Shown here one piece after another: positions 7,857-17,098 of a DNA stretch of 64,000 bases. The stretch's first letter is position 1; each line of letters begins with the position of its first letter. Source of the stretch: Gallionellales bacterium GWA2_60_18 (GTDB lineage: Bacteria; Pseudomonadota; Gammaproteobacteria; Burkholderiales; Gallionellaceae). Made by a program: the position numbers and the translations under genes. The stretch lies in contig MGWS01000026.1 of NCBI GenBank assembly GCA_001801105.1, positions 26,748 to 90,747 on the forward strand. Direction: 5' to 3'. The notes below the pieces were generated by a model. That model had not been told where the DNA came from. It ran no database searches and saw only the letters and a program-made list of their open reading frames with translations.

Positions 7857-9687
7857 CCTGACACTATCGATGCGGCTCTACGCTGACACGGCCCGGTTTG
7901 TATCCGGGCTGGCTAACGGCGAGCGCGGCGTTCAGCGTTTCGCCGGTGGCGTAAAGCGTGAATTCGAGGCGCTCAAGGGCGTTCTCGGATCGGTCGAGGG
8001 TAAGCTTGCTTCGTTGGGTGTGTCGGTCGGTGCGGTGGCCAGCATCGCGCAATCTGCTCGCATGGACAAAAGCCTGACGCAGATCGGCCAGACCGCCGGC
8101 ATGAGTAAGCGAGAGGTCGCCGAGCTGCGCCGCGAGTTGTTCCGCATGGCGGGTGATACCGGCCAGCAGGTGGACGATTTACAGCAGGGCTTCAACAATG
8201 CCGTGCAAGCCGGGCTCAGTTTTCGCGAAGCGTTGCCGGTGATCGATGCGACCAGCAAGGCGATGGCTGTCACCAGCGCGAACGCCGATAGCCTGACGGG
8301 ATCGCTCACAGTCGCCGCAACGGCATTCGACTTCGATCTCGCCAAACCCAGAATGGCAGCCGACATACTGGATAAGATGACGGTCGCTGGTCGGCTCGGT
8401 AACGCCGAGCTGGAAAACCTTTCCAGCATCTTCGCCCGCGTCGGCCCGAACGCGGCGGCGGCTGGCTTCAGTTTCGATAAAACGCTGGGCTTTATTGAGG
8501 GCTTATCGCAGATCGAACGCCAGCCTGAGCGATTGGCCACGCTGGCCGATAGCACCGTGCGCCTGTTCACCAACCTGCGTTACATGAAGGATGCGCAAGC
8601 AGCGACCGGCGTGAAATTCTTCGACGCGGACGGCAGCCGCCGCGACGCGCTGGCGGTGATCGCCGACATCAAAAAGCAGTACGACAAGCTCGGAACGGAA
8701 AAGGATAGGTCGCTATTCGTGCAGAAAGCGTTCGGTAACGCCGACCTCGACACCATCAAGGGCATGCGCCTGTTGCTGTCTGGCGACATGTTGAGCAAGG
8801 TCAATCGATTCTCGGCGGAAATATCGAAAGCCTCCGGCGCGATCGCGCGCGATCTGCCCGATGCGATCGACAACTCAGTCGACCAGGTCGGTCGACTGAG
8901 GGCGGCGCTGCGCGCTGCGGCGGATGATTTTGCCAAACCGATTAACGAGGCGATCAGCGGCGGCATCAGGTTTGCGATGGACAAGAAAGAAAACGGCGGT
9001 CTCGGCCTCGATGGCAAGGACATGCTGCTTGGCGGTGCCGCTCTGACGATTGGGACGCTGGCCACCGCGCGCTACGGCGGCAAGGCAATAGGCGCGCTGG
9101 CGGGCAAGTTCGGCAGCGTCGGTGCCGGAGTCGCTGCGGGCAAGGCGCTGGAAACCGCCGCCGGCGTCACGCCGGTGTTCGTGGTCAATATGCCGGGGGG
9201 GGGAGTCGGTGGCGATGCGCTTTCCGTCGGCGCTGGCGCGTCTGTGGCCAAGGGCGGCGCGGCCGCGCGCAAGTTTTTGACCGCCGCAGGCATGATGGGC
9301 GTTCAGAACCTATCTACTTTGCGAATGTTTGGTGCCGCTGCGATGGGGACTGCTGCGCTGGGTGTTACGGCAGCGGGTGCGGCTGGTTATGGCGCTGGAA
9401 AAGCTATAACTGGTGCCGCTGGTTGGGCGATGAAAGGCACTCGATTCGAGGGCTTCCAAACCGACGTGATCGGCGCAGGTATTGCCAAGACGCTGGCATT
9501 CTTCGGCAACGAAGAAGCCAAGCGCGCGATTGAGCTGACTGAAAAGTTCAAGGCAACCGATATTGGCGGCGACATCCGCATCCATATCGACCAGGATGGC
9601 CGCGCCGGTGTGGCCAGCGTTAAACCCAACCAGCCTGGCGTGCGATTTAACGTCCACAACGGCCCAACAATGGCGGGGGCGAACTGA
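7843..9687 (+). CDS. Tail tape measure protein
   Basis: A 614-residue tape measure protein, the longest tail gene and correctly placed after the chaperone. It starts at ATG 7843 inside the last codons of the frameshift extension. Residues 1-350 are helical with the typical MDKSLTQIGQTAGMSKREVAELRREL and QQVDDLQQGFNNAVQAG segments. Residues 385-530 are rich in Gly/Ala and hydrophobic (GGAALTIGTLATARYGG and FGAAAMGTAALGVTAAGAAG), probably membrane-interacting during DNA injection. A run of nine G residues at 9195-9203 lies inside the frame; it is in frame as read. The length sets tail length. Confidence 0.9.
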   Translation: MGTRDLTLSMRLYADTARFVSGLANGERGVQRFAGGVKREFEALKGVLGSVEGKLASLGVSVGAVASIAQSARMDKSLTQIGQTAGMSKREVAELRRELFRMAGDTGQQVDDLQQGFNNAVQAGLSFREALPVIDATSKAMAVTSANADSLTGSLTVAATAFDFDLAKPRMAADILDKMTVAGRLGNAELENLSSIFARVGPNAAAAGFSFDKTLGFIEGLSQIERQPERLATLADSTVRLFTNLRYMKDAQAATGVKFFDADGSRRDALAVIADIKKQYDKLGTEKDRSLFVQKAFGNADLDTIKGMRLLLSGDMLSKVNRFSAEISKASGAIARDLPDAIDNSVDQVGRLRAALRAAADDFAKPINEAISGGIRFAMDKKENGGLGLDGKDMLLGGAALTIGTLATARYGGKAIGALAGKFGSVGAGVAAGKALETAAGVTPVFVVNMPGGGVGGDALSVGAGASVAKGGAAARKFLTAAGMMGVQNLSTLRMFGAAAMGTAALGVTAAGAAGYGAGKAITGAAGWAMKGTRFEGFQTDVIGAGIAKTLAFFGNEEAKRAIELTEKFKATDIGGDIRIHIDQDGRAGVASVKPNQPGVRFNVHNGPTMAGAN

Positions 9688-10871
9688 TGTCCTGGCGCGG
9701 TCAATGGCAGACGGCCAGCTTCCGTGGTGTCGAGTTTCGCTTTCGCTCCGCGTCTGCCGCGCTGGGCCGGCGCAATGTAGTACACAGCTATCCGGGGCGC
9801 GATGATCCCTATGTCGAGGATATGGGGCGTAAGGCGCGCGAATTCACCATTGAGGCGTTTGTCATCGGTGCTGGTTACATCGCATGGCGCGACAAGCTGG
9901 AAGCCGCCTGCGAGCAGCCGGGCCCCGGCGAGCTGGTGCATCCGACGCGCGGGCGCATGCAGGTGGCGGTGCAGGATTGCCGCCCTGCGGAAAATATCGA
10001 GGCGGGTGGGCTGGCTAGCTATTCGCTGACCTTTATCGAGGCGGGTAATAACCTGTTCCCGACGGCACGGGTGGACACACAGTCTGCGGTGTCGTTTGCT
10101 GCGGACGATGCGCTGGCGGCCGTGCAGGATGATTTTACCGGCGCATTCACCGTTGCCGGGTTCCCTGCTTTCGTTAACGTTTCCGCGCTGTCGAATGCGA
10201 CAGCGGCGATCGAATCGATGCGCCTGTCGGCGCTCTCCAACCTGCCGGACATGGGTGTGTTATCGACCTTCACTTCCGGCATCGGCGGGTTGCTGGGGGC
10301 AGTTGATACGCTGCTCGGTACGCCGTCGGCGCTGGCCAGCCGCTTTCTGTCGCAGATCGGGCTGCTCAATAGTTTGTTTGCACCGCACCAGGCGCGTCAG
10401 GCGGCGTTCGCGCTCTCCGGATTCGGCTCATCCCTTTTGCCGGTACCGGCAACCACGCCATCGCGCATCCAACAGGGCATCAATCAGTCTGCGGTGGTCG
10501 GGTTGGTGCAGCGCGCCGCGCTGATCGAGGCCACGCGCGCAGCCGGACAGACGACCTTCACCAGCCGTACCGAAGCGGTGGCGGTGCGCGACCAGCTCGC
10601 CAATGCCTTGCAGACGCAGGCCGAGACGGCACCGGACACGGTGTACTTCGCGCTGACTGATCTGCGCGTGGCACTGGTCAGGGATGTCGGCGCGCGTGCC
10701 GCCAATCTTGCGGATCTGATCGGCTACACACCGACCAGCACGCAGCCTGCCATCGTGCTGGCCTACCGTCTCTACGGCGATCCGTCGCGCGACGCGGAGA
10801 TCGTCGCGCGCAATCGCGTGCGCCATCCGGGTTTTGTGCCGGGCGGCAGCGAGCTTGAGGTGCTGGCATGA
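9687..10871 (+). CDS. DNA circularisation/baseplate protein (Mu gpN type)
   Basis: A 394-residue protein of the DNA circularisation N-terminal family, equivalent to Mu gp43 (N). The first 120 residues contain the defining segments TASFRGVEFRFRSASAALGRR, DDPYVEDMGRKAREFTIEAFV and the Pro-Gly-Glu-Leu-Val-His-Pro loop. The rest is helical and variable. Although the family name refers to circularisation, in Mu-like phages the protein belongs to the tail/baseplate. Start and stop overlap both neighbours. Confidence 0.85.
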   Translation: MSWRGQWQTASFRGVEFRFRSASAALGRRNVVHSYPGRDDPYVEDMGRKAREFTIEAFVIGAGYIAWRDKLEAACEQPGPGELVHPTRGRMQVAVQDCRPAENIEAGGLASYSLTFIEAGNNLFPTARVDTQSAVSFAADDALAAVQDDFTGAFTVAGFPAFVNVSALSNATAAIESMRLSALSNLPDMGVLSTFTSGIGGLLGAVDTLLGTPSALASRFLSQIGLLNSLFAPHQARQAAFALSGFGSSLLPVPATTPSRIQQGINQSAVVGLVQRAALIEATRAAGQTTFTSRTEAVAVRDQLANALQTQAETAPDTVYFALTDLRVALVRDVGARAANLADLIGYTPTSTQPAIVLAYRLYGDPSRDAEIVARNRVRHPGFVPGGSELEVLA

Positions 10872-11950
10872 GCAGCGTTAACGATACCGTGGAGATCAAG
10901 ATCGGCGGCGTAGCCTACGGTGGCTGGAAGAGCGCCCGCATCGAGCGCGGCATCGAGCAGATCGCCGGCAACTTTGAGCTTGGTGTATCCGAGCGCTGGC
11001 CGGGGCAGGAAACGCCAAGCCAGATCACGCGCGGCTCGCGCTGCGAGGTGCTGGCCGAAGGCGAGACGGTGATCACCGGATGGGTGGACGATACGCGGCC
11101 CACGTTCAGCGATACTCAGCACGAGTTCCAGGTGATGGGGCGCGATGCGACCGGCGATCTGGTGGACTGCTCGGCGATCAACAAGGGCGGTCAGTGGCTC
11201 AACGCCAAGCTGGATCGTGTCGTGCGCGATCTGTGCGCGCCGTTCGGTATCTCCGTTGCTGTCGACGCATCGCCTATCGCTTCGCTGCCCGGCTCGTTCT
11301 CGATACAGGATGGCGAGACGGCCCACGAGTGCATCGAGCGCGCCTGCCGCATGTGCGCCGTCCTGCCGGTGTCTGACGGCAAGGGCGGCTTGCTGCTGAC
11401 GCGCGCGAAAGCTGCGCAGCCGGTCGCCGAGCTGGTGGAGGGCGAAAATATCTTGTCGGCCTCCGGCGAATTCAGCGACAAGGAAAGATATTCGCGCTAC
11501 ATCGTCAAGGGACAGGATCGCGGCAGCGATGACAACTTCGATTCGCCGGAAACGCACTCGCAGGTGCTGGCCGAGGCAACCGACAGCGGGGTCGCGCGCT
11601 ATCGCCCGCTGATCGTATTGGCCGAGAGCCACGGCGCGACGGCGACCTATAAGGAGCGTGCGGAATGGGAGCGCAACATCCGGCGCGGTCGCAGTAGCCG
11701 CGCCACCGTGACGGTGCAGGGCTGGCGCTCGGCGGACGGACAGCTCTGGCGGCCAAACACGATGGTGCGTTTGCGCTCGCCCTGGCTGGGTGTGGATGCC
11801 GATCTGCTGATTGCCTCGGTGGCGCTCACACTGGACGAGCAAAGCGGCACCCGCGCGGAGCTGCGTCTGTGTGGCCGCGAAGCATTCGACGTGATCGCGT
11901 CTGGCAAGAGCTCGAAAAAGCCCGCCGCTGGCGCTTGGGATGATCTCTGA
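10868..11950 (+). CDS. Baseplate hub protein (Mu gpP/gp44)
   Basis: A 360-residue homologue of Mu gp44 (P), the trimeric baseplate hub that links the tail tube to the spike. SSVNDTVEIKIGGVAYGGW opens the protein, followed by the FELGVSERWPGQ strand, RCEVLAEGETVITGWVDD and a central helical AHECIERACRMCAVLP. Length and order match Mu. It overlaps the upstream gene by four bases and the spike gene by one. Confidence 0.9.
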   Translation: MSSVNDTVEIKIGGVAYGGWKSARIERGIEQIAGNFELGVSERWPGQETPSQITRGSRCEVLAEGETVITGWVDDTRPTFSDTQHEFQVMGRDATGDLVDCSAINKGGQWLNAKLDRVVRDLCAPFGISVAVDASPIASLPGSFSIQDGETAHECIERACRMCAVLPVSDGKGGLLLTRAKAAQPVAELVEGENILSASGEFSDKERYSRYIVKGQDRGSDDNFDSPETHSQVLAEATDSGVARYRPLIVLAESHGATATYKERAEWERNIRRGRSSRATVTVQGWRSADGQLWRPNTMVRLRSPWLGVDADLLIASVALTLDEQSGTRAELRLCGREAFDVIASGKSSKKPAAGAWDDL

Positions 11951-12513
11951 TGAATGCCGTTATTGATCGCCTCGTTGCCCCGCTGCGCCGCCGTGTGCGG
12001 CTGATGATCTCGCGCGCTGTGCTGTCCGCCGTGAACGATGCGGGCGGCATCCAGCTGGTGCAGGTGAAGCTGCTGGCCGGCGAGGTGCGAGACGGTGTCG
12101 AGCGTATGCAGGACTACGGCTTTACCTCTGTGCCTAAGCCGGGTGCGGAGGGTGTAATGGCCTGCGTGAGCGGTGATCGCGATCACGGCATTGTGGTGGT
12201 GATGGATGACCGTCGCTACCGCCTCAGAGGGCTGGCCAGCGGCGAGGTCGCGCTCTATGACGATCTAGGCCACGTCATCCATTTAACCCGCACCGGCATC
12301 GTGATCGATGGCGGCGGGCACGCGCTCAATGTGACCAATGCGCCGGACATTTATTTGAGCGGCAACCTGCACGTCGAGAGCAATATCGTCGCCGGTGGCG
12401 ATATCAGCGATGCCGCCGGTGCCAAGAGCATGGCGGGCATGCGCTCGACTTACAACACGCACACACACAGCGAGACTGGCAGTACCACTTCGACACCGGG
12501 CGCGGGGATGTGA
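11950..12513 (+). CDS. Baseplate spike protein (Mu gp45 type)
   Basis: The 187-residue central spike that punctures the outer membrane. The N-terminal helix and OB-like region (QLVQVKLLAGEVRDGVERMQDYGFTS) are followed by a beta-helical repeat part. Near the end, THTHSETGS supplies a His-x-His motif; in Mu-like and P2-like spikes such histidines bind an iron atom at the tip of the trimer. That is seen in the family and inferred here. One-base overlap with the hub gene. Confidence 0.9.
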   Translation: MNAVIDRLVAPLRRRVRLMISRAVLSAVNDAGGIQLVQVKLLAGEVRDGVERMQDYGFTSVPKPGAEGVMACVSGDRDHGIVVVMDDRRYRLRGLASGEVALYDDLGHVIHLTRTGIVIDGGGHALNVTNAPDIYLSGNLHVESNIVAGGDISDAAGAKSMAGMRSTYNTHTHSETGSTTSTPGAGM

Positions 12514-12974
12514 TGAGCGATATCCAGACCATCTACATCGACATGGAGCACGGCGCGGATTACGCCATTGAATCCATGCTGCTGGCGCAGGACGATGGGC
12601 TGACCACGTCCGTGCTGTTGAGCCTGTTTACCGACCGCCGTGCCGGTGATGACGATGTGATTCCGGGTGGTGCAGACGACCGGCGCGGCGTGTGGATGGA
12701 TGCGTTCTCGGAGATCGATGGCGACCGGATGGGGAGCCGCCTCTGGTTGTTGGCGCGCGCGAAGCTGTTGCCGGATACCGTTAAAAAGGTGCGCGAGTAC
12801 TGCGAAGAGGCACTGGACTGGATGGTGCGCGATGGCGTGGCATCGTCGGTATCGGTCGAGGCGTGGATCGTCCGCAATCATCCTGCCGGCATCATCGGCA
12901 CGCAGATCGAGATCGTTAAGCCGGACGGCACCACGACCCGTTACAAATTCGAGCAATTCTGGAGCGCACAATAA
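12513..12974 (+). CDS. Baseplate wedge protein (Mu gp46 type)
   Basis: A 153-residue GP46-family protein. The diagnostic stretch is the loop DDVIPGGADDRRGVWMD followed by GSRLWLLARAKLLPDT. It also has the C-terminal VEAWIVRNHPAGIIGTQIEI domain. I prefer the ATG at 12513, overlapping the spike stop, over the GTG one codon earlier. It corresponds to T4 gp25-like wedge components. It overlaps the baseplate J gene by one base. Confidence 0.85.
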   Translation: MSDIQTIYIDMEHGADYAIESMLLAQDDGLTTSVLLSLFTDRRAGDDDVIPGGADDRRGVWMDAFSEIDGDRMGSRLWLLARAKLLPDTVKKVREYCEEALDWMVRDGVASSVSVEAWIVRNHPAGIIGTQIEIVKPDGTTTRYKFEQFWSAQ

Positions 12975-14026
12975 TGTTTACAAGGCCGACACTGCCCACT
13001 CTGATCGACCGCGCGCAAGGCGACATCGAGGCCAACCTGCCCGGCACGGATGCCAGGCTGCGGCGCAGCAATCTTAATGTGATGGCGAGACTGATCGCCG
13101 GCACATCGCACGGCCTGCACGGGCACCTGGCGTGGATGGCCGAGCAGATACTGCCAGACACTGCCGAGACCGACTATCTCGACCGCTGGGCGACGCTGTG
13201 GCTCGACCAACCGCGCAAGGCCGCCGTGGCGGCGGCGGGCAGCGTGACGTTTACCGGCACCAGCGGTGTGATTGTTCCCGCCGGCACCTCGTTGCTGCGC
13301 GCCGACGGGGCGGAATACACCACGGATGCCGAGGCCACGATCTCCGCTGGCACGGTGACAACGGCTATAACGGCTGTCAAGCCCGGCGCAGCTGGTAATG
13401 CGGATGCCGGCGTGACCGTGACCATCACGACACCCATCGCCGGAATCACCAGTGCTGCCACTGTCGCCGCTGGCGGACTCACCGGCGGTACCGACATCGA
13501 GGACGACGACGATCTGCGTGCGCGCGTGATCGCCCGCATGAAAGCGCCCCCTCACGGCGGCGCGGTATTCGACTACGAGACTTGGGCGCTCGAAGTGGCT
13601 GGTGTCACCCGGGCGTGGGTGTCCCCTCTCGAACTGGGTCTAGGCACCGTCACCGTGCGCTTCGTGCGCGACGACGATGTCAGCCTGATTCCGGACGCGG
13701 GCGAGGTCACGACCGTGCAGAATTACATCGATGCGCGTCGCCCGGTGACGGCAGCGGTGACCGTGGTCGCGCCCGTGGCTGTACCGCTGGATTTCGGCAT
13801 CGCCGTCACGCCCAACACTGCCGCCGTCAAGGCCGCTGTCGAAGCCGAACTTACCGACCTGCTGCGCCGCGAGGCCGAGCCGGGGGGCACCATCCTGCTC
13901 AGCCACGTCCGTGAGGCGATCAGCATCGCCGCCGGTGAAACCAACTACACCATGACCGCGCCCGCCGCCGACGTGACGCACACCACCGGCCAGATGGCCA
14001 CGCTGGGGGCCATCACATGGGCATGA
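12974..14026 (+). CDS. Baseplate J-like protein (Mu gp47)
   Basis: A 350-residue baseplate assembly protein J, Mu gp47 equivalent. The N-terminal RRSNLNVMARLIAGTSHGLHG, the ETDYLDRWATLW helix, and the central TGGTDIEDDDDLRARVIARM followed by PPHGGAVFDYETWALEV are strongly conserved in this family. It forms the baseplate wedge core with gp46 and gp48. Its last 10 bases overlap the next gene. Confidence 0.95.
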   Translation: MFTRPTLPTLIDRAQGDIEANLPGTDARLRRSNLNVMARLIAGTSHGLHGHLAWMAEQILPDTAETDYLDRWATLWLDQPRKAAVAAAGSVTFTGTSGVIVPAGTSLLRADGAEYTTDAEATISAGTVTTAITAVKPGAAGNADAGVTVTITTPIAGITSAATVAAGGLTGGTDIEDDDDLRARVIARMKAPPHGGAVFDYETWALEVAGVTRAWVSPLELGLGTVTVRFVRDDDVSLIPDAGEVTTVQNYIDARRPVTAAVTVVAPVAVPLDFGIAVTPNTAAVKAAVEAELTDLLRREAEPGGTILLSHVREAISIAAGETNYTMTAPAADVTHTTGQMATLGAITWA

Positions 14027-14607
14027 GCCGTGCCGATTACCTGAGCCAGCTGCAGGCTCTATTGCCGCAGGGGTCGGCCTGGCCGCGCGATCCTGATGCG
14101 CTGCTCACCCGCTTGCTCGATGGCTTCGCCGAAGAGTTTGCCCGCGTGGACGCGCGTGCCGCGCAACTACTCGACGAATCCGACCCGCGCGCCACCTATG
14201 AGCTGCTCGCCGACTGGGAGCGCGTCGCCGGTCTTCCGGGCACCTGCGCGCTGCTGGCAGGCATCGACCTCAGCGTCGAGCAACGCCGCGCCGCGCTGGT
14301 CGCCAAACTCACCGAACGCGGCGGGCAATCGCGCGCCTACTTCATCGCGCTGGCCGCGCGCCTCGGTTTTACCGTCACCATTACCGAATACCACGAATGG
14401 TCGGTGCTCGACGATGTGGATGCGCCGCTCAACGGCGCGGACTGGAACTTCGTCTGGGCGGTCAACGCGCCGCTCAACACGCTAGTCGAATGGACGGTGA
14501 ACAGCGATGTCGAGATGCCGTTCGCGGTTTGGGGCAACGCATTACTGGAATGCGCGATCAACCAGAACAAACCCGCGCACACCGTGGCGCTTTTTGTGTA
14601 CTCGTAA
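14017..14607 (+). CDS. Mu gp48-like baseplate protein (DUF2313)
   Basis: A 196-residue member of the YmfQ/DUF2313 family found after baseplate J in Mu-like and lambdoid phages. Typical parts are YLSQLQALLPQGSAWP, the ARAAQLLDESDPRATYELLADWER helix pair and the GGQSRAYFIALAARLGF segment. The ATG at 14017 overlaps the upstream gene; an ATG two codons later (14023) is equally possible. The C-terminal Trp-rich repeat-like part varies between phages. It probably joins the baseplate wedge to fibres. Confidence 0.85.
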   Translation: MGMSRADYLSQLQALLPQGSAWPRDPDALLTRLLDGFAEEFARVDARAAQLLDESDPRATYELLADWERVAGLPGTCALLAGIDLSVEQRRAALVAKLTERGGQSRAYFIALAARLGFTVTITEYHEWSVLDDVDAPLNGADWNFVWAVNAPLNTLVEWTVNSDVEMPFAVWGNALLECAINQNKPAHTVALFVYS

Positions 14608-14626
14608 TTTATAAAAGGAGATCAGG

Positions 14627-15958
14627 ATGGACAACAGAATTTGGGAATCCGGTGCCGGCGCAGCGCCACCCGCCGCACCCGCCGCGCCCTCGGCTGGCTA
14701 CCCCTCGCCCGGCGATCCGCTCACCGCCACTCCTGCCAGCAAGGGCGGGCCGTATTGGTACCACCAGATCGGCGAGGAACTGCGCGCGGTGATCGCCGCC
14801 GCCGGCATCACACCGGACCATGAAGACCTCGGCCAGCTGTATGAGGCCATCCAGCGCCTGATCGATGCGCAGTCCGGCAACTACTCACTCGACACTGGCG
14901 CCGCCGATGCCTACGTGGTCGCGCTCGATCCGCCGATCACGGCCTACAGCGATGGCATGACCGTGCGTGTCAAGGCGATCACGGCCAACAATGGCGCGAG
15001 CACGCTGAATGCGGGCGGCGGCGCGGCGGCGCTGGTCTCCGATGTGGGCGGCGCGCTGGTGGCGGGCGATGTGCCTGCTGGCGGTATCTTCACGGCGACC
15101 TATATCGAGTCGGCTGGAAAGTTCTACATCACTGCGATGGTGCAATCACAGGGGGATGCGCGTTACGCGCTTGCTGGCTCGGTGACGGCCAATAACATCA
15201 TCATCAACGGCGGGTTTGCCGTCAACCAGCGCGCATACGTTTCTGCCGCGACGCTCGCTGCCGGTGCCTACGGTCATGATCGATGGAAGGCCGGTTCTGG
15301 CGGCGGAGATTACAGCTTCGCGCAGCTGGCTGCGAACACCACGATCACAATCGCTGCCAACAAAACGTTGATTCAAGTGGTCGAAGATAAGAATGTCCAC
15401 GCCACGCGCTACGTCGTTTCTTGGGCTGGCACTGCACTAGCACGTGCCGGAGTGAATAGTGCAACACCATCGGGCTCTTATGCTGCAAGCCCGCTGGTAA
15501 TCACAGGGCAGACTCCCGGCACGGTGATGAGCATTGAATTTGGGAATGGCGCGTCGGCGGGAACCCTTGGCAGCGTACAAATCGAGGCATCCGAGTCGGC
15601 AGCTACCGCGTCTGCTTTCGCGATCCGTCCGTATGGGATGGAGTTGGAGATGTGCTTTCGTTATTACGAGGCCGGGCGCGCCGCGAACTATACCGGCACG
15701 TCCGGTGGAACTGGTTTGTTGGCGGCGTCCAATTACTTCAAGGCCCGCAAGAGGGTGGTGCCGACGTGTGTGGTGCGGGATTTTGCCGGCACGGCCGGGA
15801 AGTGCACACTTGTTACGGGTGTGACCGGCGCGACGACCAACAATTACGCCTGCTCCGATACGGCGACTGACAATAACCGGATCGTTTTTTCCACGCCCGT
15901 TGGTGCACAAACTCAATACGGCATCCTCTACGATTGGACCGCCGACGCCGAACTTTAA
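14627..15958 (+). CDS. Tail fibre protein
   Basis: A 443-residue receptor-binding fibre. It begins with a Pro/Ala linker (GAGAAPPAAPAAPSAG), then a conserved attachment-like segment around GPYWYHQIGEELRAVIAAAG, a beta-rich shaft, and from about residue 187 a C-terminal part (NIIINGGFAVNQRAYVSA and WKAGSGGGDYSFAQL) that resembles carbohydrate-binding fibre tips of other phages. AAGGAGAT at 14615-14622 gives a strong start. Host specificity would depend on the C-terminal half. The family is inferred from position and composition. Confidence 0.8.
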   Translation: MDNRIWESGAGAAPPAAPAAPSAGYPSPGDPLTATPASKGGPYWYHQIGEELRAVIAAAGITPDHEDLGQLYEAIQRLIDAQSGNYSLDTGAADAYVVALDPPITAYSDGMTVRVKAITANNGASTLNAGGGAAALVSDVGGALVAGDVPAGGIFTATYIESAGKFYITAMVQSQGDARYALAGSVTANNIIINGGFAVNQRAYVSAATLAAGAYGHDRWKAGSGGGDYSFAQLAANTTITIAANKTLIQVVEDKNVHATRYVVSWAGTALARAGVNSATPSGSYAASPLVITGQTPGTVMSIEFGNGASAGTLGSVQIEASESAATASAFAIRPYGMELEMCFRYYEAGRAANYTGTSGGTGLLAASNYFKARKRVVPTCVVRDFAGTAGKCTLVTGVTGATTNNYACSDTATDNNRIVFSTPVGAQTQYGILYDWTADAEL

Positions 15959-15974
15959 TTCGAGGGTTAAAATT

Positions 15975-16364
15975 ATGTATAAGATCACAAGAACCACCAG
16001 CATCATACGGCTTTCAGACGGCGCCATCATCCCGGCAGCCGAAGGCAATAGAGATTATGCCGAGTATCAATTATGGGTTCGTTCGGGCAACACGCCCGAA
16101 CCCGCCGACCCGGTAATACCAGTGCCGCCGTCTACCGTCACCATGCGCCAGGCGCGGCTGGCGGTGCTCCAGTCCGGACTGCTGGCCACGGTCAATGCCG
16201 CCGTTGCCAACATGCCCGGCGCGGAAGGCGAAGCTGCTCGGATCGAGTGGGAGTTCTCCGCCACCGTCGAGCGCGACCGCCCGCTGGTGCAGTCGCTGAC
16301 TGCTGCGCTCGGCCTGACCGATGCGCAGCTCGACGACCTATTCATGTTGGCCGCGACACTGTGA
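15975..16364 (+). CDS. Small fibre-associated protein
   Basis: A 129-residue protein starting at ATG 15975; the frame is open to 15900 but those codons lie inside the fibre gene. Residues 1-45 (YKITRTTSIIRLSDGAIIP, then YAEYQLWVRSGNTPEP) resemble the short N-terminal part common in phage fibre-assembly proteins. A Pro/Val linker leads to an all-helical C-terminus (TMRQARLAVLQSGLLATVN, then LTAALGLTDAQLDDLFMLA) that recurs at the ends of many phage fibre-operon proteins. It may be a fibre chaperone. Its TGA overlaps the GTG of the truncated methylase. Confidence 0.65.
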   Translation: MYKITRTTSIIRLSDGAIIPAAEGNRDYAEYQLWVRSGNTPEPADPVIPVPPSTVTMRQARLAVLQSGLLATVNAAVANMPGAEGEAARIEWEFSATVERDRPLVQSLTAALGLTDAQLDDLFMLAATL

Positions 16365-16975
16365 TCAACGATATCAACGGCGAACTGGTGAACCTGTACC
16401 GCGTGATCAAACACCACCTGGAAGAATTCACCCGGCAATTCAAATGGGCGCTCACCAGCCGCCAGATATACAAGTGGCTACAAATCACCCCGGAAGAAAC
16501 GCTCACCGATATTCAGCGCGCAGCGCGTTTCTTCTACCTGCAAAAGAACGCCTTCGGCGGCAAGGTGAATAACCAGAACTTCGGTACCGCTACCACCAGC
16601 CCGCCACGGCTCAACCTGCTACGACTGGAAGAGGACTTGAGCCAAGCGCACCTGCGCTTGTCGCAGACCTACATCGAGCACCTCGGCTGGGAAGCCTGCA
16701 TCGCCAAATACGATCGCGAACACACCCTGTTCTACTGCGACCCGCCGTACTGGGGCACAGAGGGCTACGGTGTAGGCTTCGGAATCGAGCAGTATGCCCG
16801 CATGGCCGAGTTGGCCAGAACGATCAAAGGCAAGATGATTATCAGCGTGAACGACATCCCCGAAATGCGCCAAGCGTTCGCCGGACTGCACATGGAAAGC
16901 GTCGATATCACTTACACGGTGGGTGGGGCAAAGAAGGGGAGCAAGACGGCGGAGCTGGTGATCAGGAGCTGGTAA
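16361..16975 (+). pseudogene. 5'-truncated D12-class adenine methylase
   Basis: The reading frame from GTG 16361 gives 204 residues of a Dam-like (D12 class) N6-adenine methyltransferase. VINDINGELVNLYRVIKHH, the middle RAARFFYLQKNAFGG, and the catalytic CDPPYWGTEGYG with the downstream KGKMIISVNDIP are all clear. What is missing is the first 45-70 residues that hold the GGK and PFAGGG S-adenosylmethionine-binding motifs. The frame begins exactly at the end of the upstream gene (GTGA overlap), so a deletion or recombination probably joined them. Without the cofactor loop it should be inactive. Mu-like phages often carry a modification gene at this end. Confidence 0.75.
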
Positions 16976-17098
16976 GCTGGGCCGTGTGTTTTACAATGTG
17001 CAATTCGTTTGCGTGACGCAAAAGCGCGCAGTGTTGTATTTATCTCGCATTTTGGCGTAATTTATCGCGCGCGGCTTCATAACGGGGTTGTGGTTTGA

